Positions 39,001 to 49,485 of a stretch of 64,000 nucleotides of DNA are shown here, piece after piece. The notes under the pieces are model-generated. The model was given only the letters and a program-made list of their open reading frames with translations, was not told where the DNA came from and did no database searches. Location of the stretch: assembly GCA_002633005.1 (NCBI GenBank), contig NMRA01000118.1:801678-865677 (forward strand), in the 5' to 3' direction. Source of the stretch: Phoronis australis (lineage: Eukaryota > Phoronida > Phoronidae). The translations under genes were made by a program, and so were the position numbers. The first letter of the stretch is position 1, and each line of letters opens with the position of its first letter.

Positions 39001-41148
39001 GATATGTGTTTACATGCTAATAGGACTTAATAATGCCCTAATTATGAATGCAAATGAGGGTTAAAGAGGTCAACAATATTAGGGTAGAAAAAGTACCTCA
39101 AAATGGGGATTGTTCTAAAACCCCTTGGACCCCACACCCCACTACCCCCGTCGACCCACGACCTCCTCGACCCACGACCTACAGTGTACAACCCCTCGAC
39201 CCAGTCTACACAAGATCGACTCGGTGTGAACATGTACATGTACAGTAGAACAAGCGCCTACTTGCAGGACCTATGAGTTGGGCCGTGAGTTCAGGTGGCT
39301 TTTCCCTAGATTTTGTAACTAAGAGAGTCGATTTGGAAAATTTGAAAGCCAAAAAACGGAAAAAAAACAATGCGACCAACTCAAATGAAAGACCTACCAA
39401 CGTTTCAAATGTCGTTCCCGGCAGAGTGTAATCGTCTCGTCTACTCTTCAGTGAATGGCAGATTCAACCTTTCTGCGGTGAGTGCGAGTAACCGACAAAA
39501 CTGTAACTTCATCAGTAAATACAGTTTGAAAAAACAATTTACTGTTAACTAAAAAGTATTTCAACGTTATGTGAAGTATATTGTAAACGAGTATACCACA
39601 GAAAGCAAATAATAAAAATGTGAAATTATGTACATTCACGTTAATGTGCTCACTCAATAAGTTTCAGTAGTAGAACTGAGACATTGGTAGCCGCTCGTGG
39701 AGCTATTTCCGTGACAACGATAGCGCGCTCACAATGCGCTATTAATTTCAAGTCACAGTCTCACACGTTCTGTTTTTAATCACCAGACTTGAGCCAGAGC
39801 AGGCTTGCGTGTAGGTGTGTTTTATGGGAAAATCACTCAGCTACGTAATAAATATGTAAAAAGCGCAAAAATGCCTCTATGGCTACATGTCGTGGGTCGA
39901 GGGGGTCGAGAGGTGTGGGGATCGATGGGGTTTGGAAAAATCCTCAAAATGGTAGTGTGGACCAACTAGGGCGACGTCTTCAAAAGTTGCACACGCTGAC
40001 CCACTGTACACCCAAGACTACTACAGTGTATATAATTACCGATCCATAAGCAGCAACGCTCTTATTTATACACGTCTCATCATCAAAGGCCCTCAGGTCC
40101 ACTTTTTCCAAATACCAAATGTATACACCGGTGACCTAAAGTCGTGAATATAAGCATAATAAGTGCCGATTGTCATACTACCCAATGTCCGTTAGCAACT
40201 GCTCATGTGATGTCATGGACATATGTCAGCCTTCACAAATATACGTGTTTTGACAATCTTAATCCTTGTTTGTCTCCGTAAGCAGAGTTTTGAAACGGTC
40301 GCTGATATCGGCGGCCATTTTGAATGAGGCCCTAAAGTCGTGACCGTTTCGGTTAGACGGAAATACACGAAGTAAGACCTCACAAGTCAACTACAGTGCG
40401 TACAGTTACTCTAGATGACATAAAAATGNTCAACGATAAATATTTTCGAAAATATATCCCAAAAATGCCCAAAAAAGTGAATTAGTGAAATATGCTGTTT
40501 TTAAGATACATTTGAAAAAAGAAGCCACTCACTCACTGTTTGTTATCATATTGTGAATACGAACACGTCCGGGTATTCGTTTGACGTTCGTAAGCAGACG
40601 AACGCTGGAAACTTCAACGCCAGATGTCGCAGGACCGCGCAGAAGAGGAAATAAGATCGTTCACGACTTTAGGGCACTCACGACTTTAGGGCCTCTGACG
40701 GTAATTTTAATTTCTGAAAAAGTGTAGCAATATCTTGGAGCAACTGTTGATTTCCATTATTTAGGTGTATCTGATTTCAAAAGTCAAAGCCGGTCACCAG
40801 CCAGGTCTCTACCCCTTGCCTGCCTCCGGCTGGGGTAAGCAAACTCCTGTATACCTCCAACTGGCTACTCGTATACCTATTACATCACGTGTTCACAACC
40901 CAGTGGCTGCCGACATTTCGCATCACGGCACGGAGATCCTGATCAAGGCCTACGATCACGTGTACTACTGGTTTAAGAATGATAACGAGAGTATCGCTGG
41001 TGCCCTCTCCAGGAAGCCTACGAAGGAACTGCCAATAAGCCGGGCAGAAAAGCAAGGAGAGACCATTGCTTGGAGTATCAGCGACGACGGATACTACACT
41101 CTCAGTGAGGGGTACAATCAGAAACTATACTACTACAAAAGATCGTAA
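33095..41148 (+). CDS. Secreted ShKT plus beta-propeller-like protein, first ShKT domain broken
   Basis: Six exons join in phase: 33095-33173, 33694-33927, 34549-34685, 34925-35066, 36703-36848 and 40765-41148 (stop TAA). Exon 1 encodes a signal peptide (MFAFVGLLAIGVALVESA). Exon 2 encodes two ShKT six-cysteine modules. The second has all six Cys and the usual WAxxGEC core. The first has an in-frame TAA at 33732-33734 and Trp in place of its second Cys (33723-33725). Exons 3-6 (about 270 aa) read SGLAASERHPGYLYTLNDSGG, NVDWEDLAVGPC and FIADTGG. These resemble beta-propeller proteins common in bacteria, which carry SGxA...LWTxNDSG and DWEDIAVGP. ShKT modules occur in cnidarian toxins and in many matrix and enzyme proteins; with this long C-terminal domain, a toxin role is not implied. 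An in-phase AG at 33734-33735 could bypass the stop but has a poor pyrimidine tract. Confidence 0.8.
33242..33465. mobile_element. MITE in intron 1 of the ShKT gene (224 bp)
   Basis: CAGGGACCTGTTCCAAGAAA at the left and its counterpart CAGGGACCCTTCCAACAAAA read from the right end form about 32-bp inverted repeats that continue to ACTGACTTAARTT. The CAGGG start is typical of hAT elements, but no clear 8-bp target duplication is visible. No coding frame. Confidence 0.75.
39095..39962. mobile_element. Fold-back/MITE-like element in the last ShKT-gene intron
   Basis: The left arm (39095-39180, with ACCCCACACCCC and GTCGACCCACGACC) and the reverse complement of the right arm (39887-39962, with CCCCACACCTCTCGACCCCC and TCGACCCACGAC) match over about 80 bp with gaps. 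The arms enclose about 700 bp without a transposase. Each arm also has short internal repeats of CGACCCACGACCT. Confidence 0.6.
40327..40694. mobile_element. MITE-like element with AGGCCCTAAAGTCGTGA ends (368 bp)
   Basis: AGGCCCTAAAGTCGTGA at 40327-40343 is matched in reverse complement by 40679-40694, with a second inverted copy at 40661-40675. A related direct copy (GACCTAAAGTCGTGA, 40132-40147) and AGGCCCTCAGG near 40087 suggest an outer, older boundary. It ends about 70 bp before the last exon of the ShKT/propeller gene. Confidence 0.65.
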
Positions 41149-44100
41149 CCATCGGTGTTCCTTTTAAGGGCATCCGTTTCGTTTTTCTCATGTACACCAT
41201 ATCCAATGGCCCGCGATAGCAAATGAAGATCTCTGGTATACATGTATCTAATAGTGTTATAGATCCTATCTGTACTGGGTACTTACGTACCGAACATCTA
41301 CGTGTACATGTATAGAGAGAACGTTCCAGATCGTAACATTTAACGCCAACACCGCAGCCGTATTTGATAGCTGGCACTGTAGATTCGCTTTCTACTAGAA
41401 TTTGACCATTGCGAAATACCTAATGAAGAATCTGAAGAGATTTTAAGTACTCCTCAAACTCTCCCAAAGTGTAAAAAACAAATTGGTTGACACTCCCATA
41501 GATCAAAATATGCATAGGGAGCTGGGGGCTACATTCCCCAGTTTTTTTCATTGCTACGCCACACATGGTCTATAGGCGGTGCACCACAGGGGGCCTGAGG
41601 GGGCTTTATCCTCTCCACTTTTTTCAGTAACTTTTTTCCATCAATAACCGTCAGACAGAGCCTGATCAACTGTGTTGTCCCGCCTACTAGAGATGGTCTT
41701 GGTTTAGGCAAGAAACCATTAAGGACAGTAGGAGACCAACTGAAGATGACGGTTCCATCTAGACAACATGTAACCCCTCGGTTGGCCGGTTAGGGGCAAC
41801 AGTACTTGCCAACGCTTTCTGTACGAATCTCGTCCCGTATACTTTAAACGGGGTGTAGGCCAAATCCGGCCACCGATTAGAAGTTTTCACCTCGTCAAAA
41901 ATACATTTCACACTTAAAACTATCACTTATAAAAGCGCTTACTTACATCATTGGTCCTTTCTACTTCTATACATATCTTCGATAAAGCTTAGTTACGAGA
42001 ATTATGGTGGCTTCGGCGAAGAATCCCAACTCCACGTCTCGGTCACCGTTAACTTATCTACCACGCACGATAACCACAAAGTATTTCAACTGAGTCTCGT
42101 GAGTTAGGCAAAGGCTAGCGCGAGACTGAGCTAAGCGCCTGACGCTTGCGCGTGACACTCGCAAAATATAGCATGGGAAGGTATCAAGTGAAATTTGTAA
42201 GATGTGTGTCCCTTGGTTTTTTTATTCGTCAACATGGGTGATTTCACGTAACTTCCTCAAAATGGCACCCGGTAAGAGAAACTCGAGCAAACCACGAAAC
42301 ATTTATTATCTTCACTGAATCGTCTCGAGACTTGTGATATGTGTTAATTATAACTCCATTTGCATATATGCATGTTTCATTTGATTTTATTTCCTGTATT
42401 TTGAAATTCGTAGCTTCTTGGGGGATGTACATGTAGTTCCTGGCATGTACATGTAGAAGGACTAAAATGTGCGACAGAATTAAGTTTTTGTTGTAGACAG
42501 TAGGATTTTTGAGAAAAAATGTAGAAGTGCAAAACCTGTCTTTCTATTCTTACAGTTTCGGGCCGAGTCGAAAAACATAGTATTCTGGCTTATCATTGTG
42601 GCACGCGACACATTTTTGTCACTCGGCGGCAAAATGTGTCGCATGCGACAATTTATATTGCAATAGGGAGTTCTGCAAGGTGAGGATCTCCAAGGAACTC
42701 ACGATAAATGTTAAGTGCACGTACCACATACGTGGGCACATTTACCAAAATGCTACTCATTGGAATGACTGGTCGGAGAGAATGGATAGCTAAATTCTGA
42801 GAGAAAAATAAAGGATCCCGTTCGAAAACCTAATATTTTGGCCGCCAGCCGTCTTGAGGGTTTTGCGTCACGGAACACAGACCCTATTTCAGTTTTTTCG
42901 AGCCTACGGCAACATTAGTCTAGAGTCACATGTCGTACTATCGTTCATGTATGTTTGGGAACAGTCATTCAGTACCTTTTAATTTTTTGTCATGACATTT
43001 TGAACTTTGACTAGTTGAGTGATGATATGCTCAATGTTACTACGTTTTGTAAGTTGTGAGCTATTCTACAACTGACTTGTAATTATTATAGTGCGAGAGT
43101 GGGGAGTTTGCCCTGTACTGGCATATCTAAGAAATAATGGAATGTTCTGAAGTTGGAGTGCATCAGAACGGATTACAACTTTGTGGTAGTGATAAATTGT
43201 CTTACTTTCTTCTTCTTACTTGTGAAACACACACTGCGCGAAACAATTGTCTGCATTGCTAGCATCCTGGTGCATTGAACAGGTAACATATGCGAAATTG
43301 TTGGGTGGAGATAAAACCAGCAGAAAGCTGGGAGCAACATGTCAATGGTCAGGGCAGCAACCAAAATTTGTGTCGATGGGAGGGGTTCAACACTCATGTA
43401 GCATACCCCATTGGTTTTTACCCGTTTATCACTCCTCCAGTGTAACTCCCTTGGGAGGAGGTCAACACCCATTTGGCGCCCAGCTGGTTTTTACCTGGTA
43501 CCCCCTTTGCTGGCACCTGGGGTCAACTGTCCTCTGAATCCCCAAGAGCAATCATTGAAATTATGTAGTATGTGGAGGTATGAACTGTTATAAGCAACGA
43601 TGTAAGCGTGTTGTAAATTGCTGAACAGACTGCATTCAAATCTCTGACGTCATTGGTTAATTTCAACACCTCCGTCTGGCCTCAGGCTTCAGGTAAAAGA
43701 GTTGTACTTGCTGTTTTCGAGTGGAAGTACTCGATCTAAATTGATACCAAATAGGTTGTTTTTGGGTTGCATTCTCCTTTAAGGAGATTCAGCCGCAGAC
43801 ACAAACAATGAAATCGCCAATAGGGCGCGACACAGTAGTCAGACTCTCTGAAGGTCAACATCAGTCGTGGTCTTTTCACCAGAAACACATCTGTACATTT
43901 CCATACTAATTATTTAAGCGGTAGAGAGACGGACGCTAAAAATCGAATCAAAAATAACAAAAATGGCCACCAGGTGCCACAGAAACCGTCAAATCTGTCC
44001 GAAAATGGGAAGCATTGTCGTCTCCTTACTAGAAACCTATTTGCCAAATTTCATGAAATTACAATAATGAATCCCAAAGATACAGAGCCAAACGTGAAAA

Positions 44101-44337
44101 AAAATATTTTGACATTAGGGGAACAGCGGTATTTGGATCACTTCCGTTTGCTGTCGCAATGCATCTTTCAAATTTCACGAATCACTCTTTCAAATGATCA
44201 TGGAGATTCTGCCATATACACAAAAAAGCGAAATCTACACGGCAGTCGGACTTGTTCGAAGGTTAACGTCAGTCGTGGCCTCACGCGGAACACATCTGAA
44301 AGTTTTCATAATGCAAAGGCGGATTTAAGGGGGACCA
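41149..44337. other. Intergenic stretch without recognised genes
   Basis: No supportable gene. An open frame at 43247-43537 plus is Trp/Cys/Gly-rich but unrecognised. A small hairpin lies at 42599-42650 and diverged repeat-like text (CAAATTTCATGAAAT at about 44045) before the gap. Confidence 0.5.
42599..42650. repeat. Hairpin GCGACACATTTT / AAAATGTGTCGC
   Basis: GCACGCGACACATTTT (42601-42616) pairs with AAAATGTGTCGCATGCG, leaving a loop of about 15 nt. It may be a small palindromic insert; function unknown. Confidence 0.7.
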
Positions 44338-44410
44338 NNNNNNNNNNNNNNNNNNNNNNNNNNNNNNNNNNNNNNNNNNNNNNNNNNNNNNNNNNNNNNN
44401 NNNNNNNNNN
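44338..44410. other. Assembly gap (73 N)
   Basis: A run of N; no overlap between the two flanks is visible. Confidence 0.95.
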
Positions 44411-44957
44411 GGTAATTAAAATTGTACGGCTGAAACAAGATTTAAATGTGTGCAGTTTTAATGTTTGGGGGGGGCTCAGATCCAATTTCAAGTGTCAAAT
44501 TCGGAACACGGCGCAATCGTAACGGAACTATGGCTAAGTATAAGCTCTCCCGCTATATCTCAGGCGACCGGCAGTGGTGCTGGGCACTACGACTCCGTTT
44601 CCGTCGTCTGCTCCACTGTGCAATGAAGAAAATTACTTCATTTTTTAAAGAAACTGGAATCTGAGTGATGGTGAAAAAACAGAAGCTGCTGGTAAGATGT
44701 CAATTTTAATCGAAGCATTAGTGAATCACTCAGAAACTCCTAATTCTCTCTTTGTCAAACGTTAACTTAAGACGATTTCCAAAGCAATCGCGTCATTATT
44801 GCCAGTCCAAAAAACCGATTTGGTCTTTTGGGCAATTGAAGAATATTTTAAATACAACACATTTGTTTCGAACTGATTGCACGAAATATAAAGCATGTAA
44901 TAAGCATTACAAAAAGAAGGAGTTTTCGCGCGCAAACGCCGTGGACCATAAATAAGT

Positions 44958-45260
44958 AGGTCTATTAGTGGTGCAGTGGTAAAGCATGCGCGTTCTATCC
45001 GCTAGGTCGTGAGTTCGAGTCCGTGGTGCTTGCAGTATTTCCTGGTCGACACTTTCTTCGTTTTTTTTCCTGTTTTCTTGGATAATACTTCGGGAATCAA
45101 GGAAAAAAACTATCACTAGTGGACTGTACTCAGATCGGTACGAAAGTCGTCGTCACTCTGAAACACACCTGCCAAATTTCAATAAGACCCTGCAAGGAGT
45201 TTAGGAGATGCAGCTGTAGACGCCGGAAGATCGAACGCCGGACGCCCTGACAGATATGAC
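44958..45260 (+). mobile_element. tRNA-headed SINE candidate
   Basis: Pol III promoter boxes are present: A box TAGTGGTGCAGTGG (about 44966-44979) and B box GAGTTCGAGTCC (45011-45022), at normal tRNA spacing. The anticodon arm pairs poorly and no good 7-bp acceptor stem forms, so it is not a working tRNA. The downstream body (GCCAAATTTCAATAAGACCC, then AAGGAGTTTAGGAGATGCAG near 45200) resembles conserved text of dispersed invertebrate repeats. The end is uncertain. Confidence 0.5.
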
Positions 45261-45471
45261 GACAATATGCACCCACATGTAAATACGTGGACGCGCGTGA
45301 CGATAGTTGACACCGCACAGCGGTTTCTCGTCGCTTTCTTCGCTTGAAAGACCATGCAGTTTTCTTGCACTAGATAAGTACACTCTTTGGAAAATATATC
45401 TACTCGATAGTTGGTGGTCCACAACATAACGCCTGCAGTGTCTGATCCTTATTGGGCTGGGTTTACCTTTC

Positions 45472-45845
45472 ATGCAGCAAAATGAAGAGGTGATTCATTT
45501 CTCCATGAATTCTTGGAATTGCCATCAGCTCCCTTCGACAGCAGTAGCTGGAGCACATCTCCATCACCCGTCGTTGCAACGCCGAATTCCCTTGCTAGTG
45601 CACAACTGTGAAGTTTCTTTATCGTCTTTGTCTAAAATCTGCTGAGTTCTAGAGCTAAATTACCTTCTTCTACAGCTTCCACAAGTTCGTCCCAGCTGAG
45701 ATTTGGCTCTGCTGTGGACATACAGTGTACTATATTGTTGGAAGCAGACCTCAGCTTGTTTGGTTTGAATGTAGACCCTGCCATTTGTCGGACTTTAGGC
45801 TCAGGTTCGAATAAATGCGTGTCCATGTCTTGTGTGACTCCCAAT
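45472..45845 (-). pseudogene. Broken ankyrin-repeat-like fragment
   Basis: The minus strand at about 45610-45480 reads GDVLQLLLSKGAD, then ESPLHFAA, the classic ankyrin-repeat consensus, followed at once by an in-frame TGA and a splice-donor-like GGTAAAC. An upstream minus-strand frame (45844-45632) ends SWDELVEAVEEGNLALELSRF, also like the first helix of an ankyrin repeat, but is in another frame and separated by stops. This is probably a decayed piece of an ankyrin gene or of a transposon carrying ankyrin repeats. Confidence 0.45.
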
Positions 45846-45867
45846 AACTAAGCATTTTACAGCTTAC

Positions 45868-46001
45868 CAATTTTTGCTTTTATGACGCCTAATTCTTAAC
45901 ACCCAATGCTGCTTGTGAGAGACAAACTTACGGATTTTTTGCTATTATGAAGCCTAACTCTAAACAACCGATGCTGTTTGTGAGAGCCAAACATAAACTT
46001 A
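45868..46001 (+). repeat. Diverged 67-bp tandem duplication
   Basis: Two copies (about 45868-45935 and 45937-46001) share TTTTTGCT, TTATGAxGCCTAA, CAATGCTG/CGATGCTG and TTGTGAGAG, at about 80% identity. Confidence 0.7.
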
Positions 46002-48174
46002 GGGCTTAGAATCCATTTAGTTGTTTCATATTTAAGTGGCGATATTATTAATAAATATGATGCTGAGAATTTACATGTCTCCGGAAATGTTACATGATTG
46101 ATTAATACGTAAACGGCATGGCATGTACATTTCCATTACCGAGTTTCTAGGATAGTAAAAATATACTTGTTTAAACAACTTCGGGTATTGAAGATTTTCA
46201 GCCTCTTGGGGTCTTTATGCTTACATGAAGCCTTTAATTTCATGTTTGGGTTTCATCATTGGTCAGGATTTACATAGTCGGAAGTTGCATAATATTTTAT
46301 TGAAAAGCTGGATTGCCATATAACCTCTAAACCCTTGGATTCAAACTACTAAATCACAAGATATTCACTAGCAAATTCGTTCGTATTACAACTGAAAAAG
46401 GTAAAGATTTAAGAACTTTTGATGAGTTACATGAAATGCTATTCATGTGACGAGGATTGTGATTTGGGGAGTCTCAAGTTGTAAACGAGGTTTTCAACTT
46501 AGTTCCTTTATAATGCCGTTGCCCAGCGTGTTCGCTTATTCATCTCTTCACAGCGAGACATACAATGTACATGTGATATTAGCAGGTGTATAAGTGCTGG
46601 ACGGATTTTTTATGTTGGTATGAAAGAAATGCGAACTCATCACCTCCTGGTCACCAACTGTATCGTCTCTCTTTTCTGCCGACACCAGTTTCGCCTCGCC
46701 TAGTCGCAAACTGTTTCTACCCGAAGCCCTCCGCTCGACATGCACTGCCAAAGGGTTCAACAGATTACTTTGCCTGGTTGCTTTTTGGTGGGCCCTAACT
46801 TGTAAACTATTACGCCTATCAAATAGTAGTCATTCTAGCAGTTCCGTCCTTTTTAATCTCGTTCCTTTTCTCTTCAAATACCTTTGATAAATAACGTAGG
46901 AAATAAATCTGAAAGTAAAAGAGGCGATCCACATCCTCTAAAGGATACACTTGTGTGAAAAAGTAGAATAAATACATATATACATGTACGTAAATAAAAC
47001 AACAAAAATGGATCACTGAAATTTTCTGACATAATAACATCCGTCGTCAACAGAAACAGAAATAAAGTAAAATCAAACACTGTATGACAATTGACACCTG
47101 ATATATTGGCGTAACGAGCATTATACGTTGGGGAAAAAAGTAAAGGATATTATTTAAGAAGTCTTTATGTTCAATCCATTAGGTTCAAGTGTGTTAAGCT
47201 TATTTATCCAAAATTGTTCTCTTTTGAGTCTGTGAGGGGTACTGGGGTATTGGAGTTTTTTCTATTATTTCTACAGAAAGATCTTGTAGATTATGTTTTT
47301 TTTGGAATTGAAGTGATAACCTATAGTATCAGAAATGTTTTTATGTATTTTGTTAAATCTATACCTTTGACTAATGCAGAAGTGCTGAAAATACTTCAAA
47401 GCACTGTTGTTCAAACAAATGAGTTGACCCACGTAAGAACACGTATGTTCACAGCTAACAAAAGAAAACGACAGTCTACAGACGCGTCCAACAATTTTTC
47501 AGACGCGGGTGGAAAATGTTTTTTGCGCGCTTACACGAACTCTTTCCGTATCAAAGTTTTCAATTTTAACTCAAACTAGTTTTGTCAATACTTATTCCTA
47601 AGCAATGGTATTCCAAAATGACATCATTTTTGATGAACACAATAAGTCAACTGACAGCTGAATGAGGAAAGGTATACACACACAGTTCTACAAAGGGTTA
47701 TAACGCACAAAATCTTTCCATTTCGATTGATGAGACACGTTCATTATTCCTAACACGTAGAAATGAAAGAAAGTGTCCAGTATTCAAGGCCAAAACCGTT
47801 GATGAGATCGCAGCACCTAGATCACTGTGGGGTCGGCTAGAATGTCTATTTTTGAAAGAAAACCTTCGCGATTCCCGTAAAAGTAGGGTTGTTGATTTTC
47901 GCTTGTTTTGTTCAGATTATCTAAATCCGTGTACGCAGAGGAGAAAATGCAAAAGCACATATGCTTAGTGTAAGTTTATCTATAGTCGCCACTACATATT
48001 CACGAAAGCCATTTTGAAACAGAAATGAGTACCGCCCATGATGACAACAAAACGAACACCAGCCGCTTTCAAAAGAAAATTACGTTCAACGTTAACTAAA
48101 GCAGAGCTACAATAGAGGTACGTATAATTACCTGAATCTGACAACAAATTTACAGTTTCATCTAAAAGCGATTG
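46002..48174. other. Intergenic stretch without recognised genes
   Basis: An open frame at 47214-47579 plus (121 codons) has no motif I recognise. Nothing else is supportable. Confidence 0.45.
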
Positions 48175-48180
48175 TTTATT
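48175..48180 (-). terminator. Poly(A) signal of the fibrinogen-like gene
   Basis: AATAAA on the minus strand, 43 nt beyond the stop codon of the gene at 48223-49429. Confidence 0.65.
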
Positions 48181-48222
48181 CGCATAAGAGTCGCAGTAGG
48201 CCTCCATGTACATTGCATGTAG

Positions 48223-49429
48223 CTATCGAAATCCAACAGTGGCATCCATCATATTATTTGGCCACGCGTTGGAAAACGACAGCCCGCCGCATCCGCCAAA
48301 GTGTAACTCGGTGAAATAAAATAACATGTCAGGGAAGTAGTGTGGGCTTGGAAGAGCCGTCTTCAACCAGTCGTCAACTACGTGTCCCGCTCCATGTATG
48401 GGTTGTGGATATTGTGATGGGTCAGCAGTCGAGAATAGGAAGTAGCTGTTGGGATTTGCGTCGCAGTTGGTGAAGGCAATTCGGTGCCCATTTGAGGTGA
48501 TTCCTTGGACATTTTTGTTAGCAGCGAGACTGATTGGTAGAAAACCAATATACAAGTAAGGGGATGATGTAGTAGTTATCGGCTTCGCGTAATTTGTAAA
48601 TGTATTAACCCCAGCAAAGATGTCGATTTCAGCGTACTCCTTCAATTGACTCAGTACCGTATACCGGGTGGATCTGTCCCTCATTCGGATGAATACCAGA
48701 ACGTCACGTTTCTGTTTGAAGAACAGGGAGACATCCACATCGCCAATCGCCGCGTTCGATGATAATCTCATTAGGTCACGCTTTTGGATGAATGTGAATC
48801 CGCCACCTGCGATATTCATCTCGCAGTATGCAGCTACCATCCCCACGTTTGTCTCAATGGCGTAGAAACCCGAGGTCGCGTTTGGAAATTCTAGTTTGTG
48901 ATCAGCACATGAGGAGAAACTCTCGACACCAACTGCAAAATGAAATAAAAACTGCCAATAAATATGTTAAGCAATCACCAACTTACAAAACATTTGTCAG
49001 AGTCAGGTATTGGAAAACAAAAACATGAGTGCTATAGACATTTTAGAACATCTTCTGGGATTGTCATTATTGTAATGGAGCTTTGTATTTAATTGTAAAG
49101 AAATGCATACAAGATATGAGAAAGTTGTGAAAATGTGTTTTGTCTCACTTAAGTAGATTGTCATGCATTCAAGTAGAAATTCGGCTATTGACATTTACGT
49201 AATTGTGTAATGACCAAATCTCCAAATAAAAAGTGAGTCGCAAATCATCCCAAACATTGACTTTGAAGCGTAGACTTATGCCTAGAAAACGGTCAATTAT
49301 GTACTTAAGACCGGCGTTGGCCCGCTATGTTTCCAAATAAAATAAGTTATCTGATACAAATTCACAAGATCACTTACTAATGCCCACTGTCACCAAGAAA
49401 AACAGCGAATTAAGGCTCTCTTTGAACAT
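48223..49429 (-). CDS. Small secreted fibrinogen-like protein, two exons
   Basis: Exon 1 is 49429-49378 and exon 2 is 48932-48223 (stop TAG), joined in phase 1 by GTAAGT and TTTTGCAG, giving about 253 aa. Exon 1 encodes most of a signal peptide (MFKESLNSLFFLVTVGI). The mature protein starts with CADHKLEFPNATSGFYAIET, then AAYCEMNIAGGGFTFIQKRD. This is the opening pattern of fibrinogen-related domains (C...P.SG.Y.I....yC.M...GGG.T.iq.R). The rest departs from vertebrate fibrinogen: ISLAANKNVQGITSNGHRI, NCDANPNSYFLFST and ELHFGGCGGLSF. I recall cnidarian proteins of this form being annotated as uncharacterised skeletal organic matrix protein-like, which I cannot verify here. It is probably an extracellular lectin-like or matrix protein. 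Complete and undamaged. Confidence 0.85.
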
Positions 49430-49477
49430 ATTGACGGCCACACGAGCTGTGCACTGGCTGAATGGCTGGAACATGCG

Positions 49478-49485
49478 CTTATAAC
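49478..49485 (-). promoter_or_regulatory. TATA box of the fibrinogen-like gene
   Basis: GTTATAAG on the minus strand, about 50 nt upstream of the ATG at 49429. This would put transcription start about 20-25 nt before the start codon. Confidence 0.55.

Noticed and set aside
33095-41148. Calling the ShKT gene a venom toxin
   Set aside because: ShKT modules are widespread in non-toxin secreted proteins, and the large C-terminal domain argues against a simple toxin precursor.
44958-45030. A functional tRNA gene
   Set aside because: Pol III boxes are good but anticodon and acceptor stems do not pair properly; a SINE head is the better reading.
47214-47579. 121-codon open frame
   Set aside because: Low-complexity, Phe-rich start and no family match recognised.
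48668-49028. Plus-strand open frames over the fibrinogen-like gene
   Set aside because: They are antisense shadows of the minus-strand coding exon.
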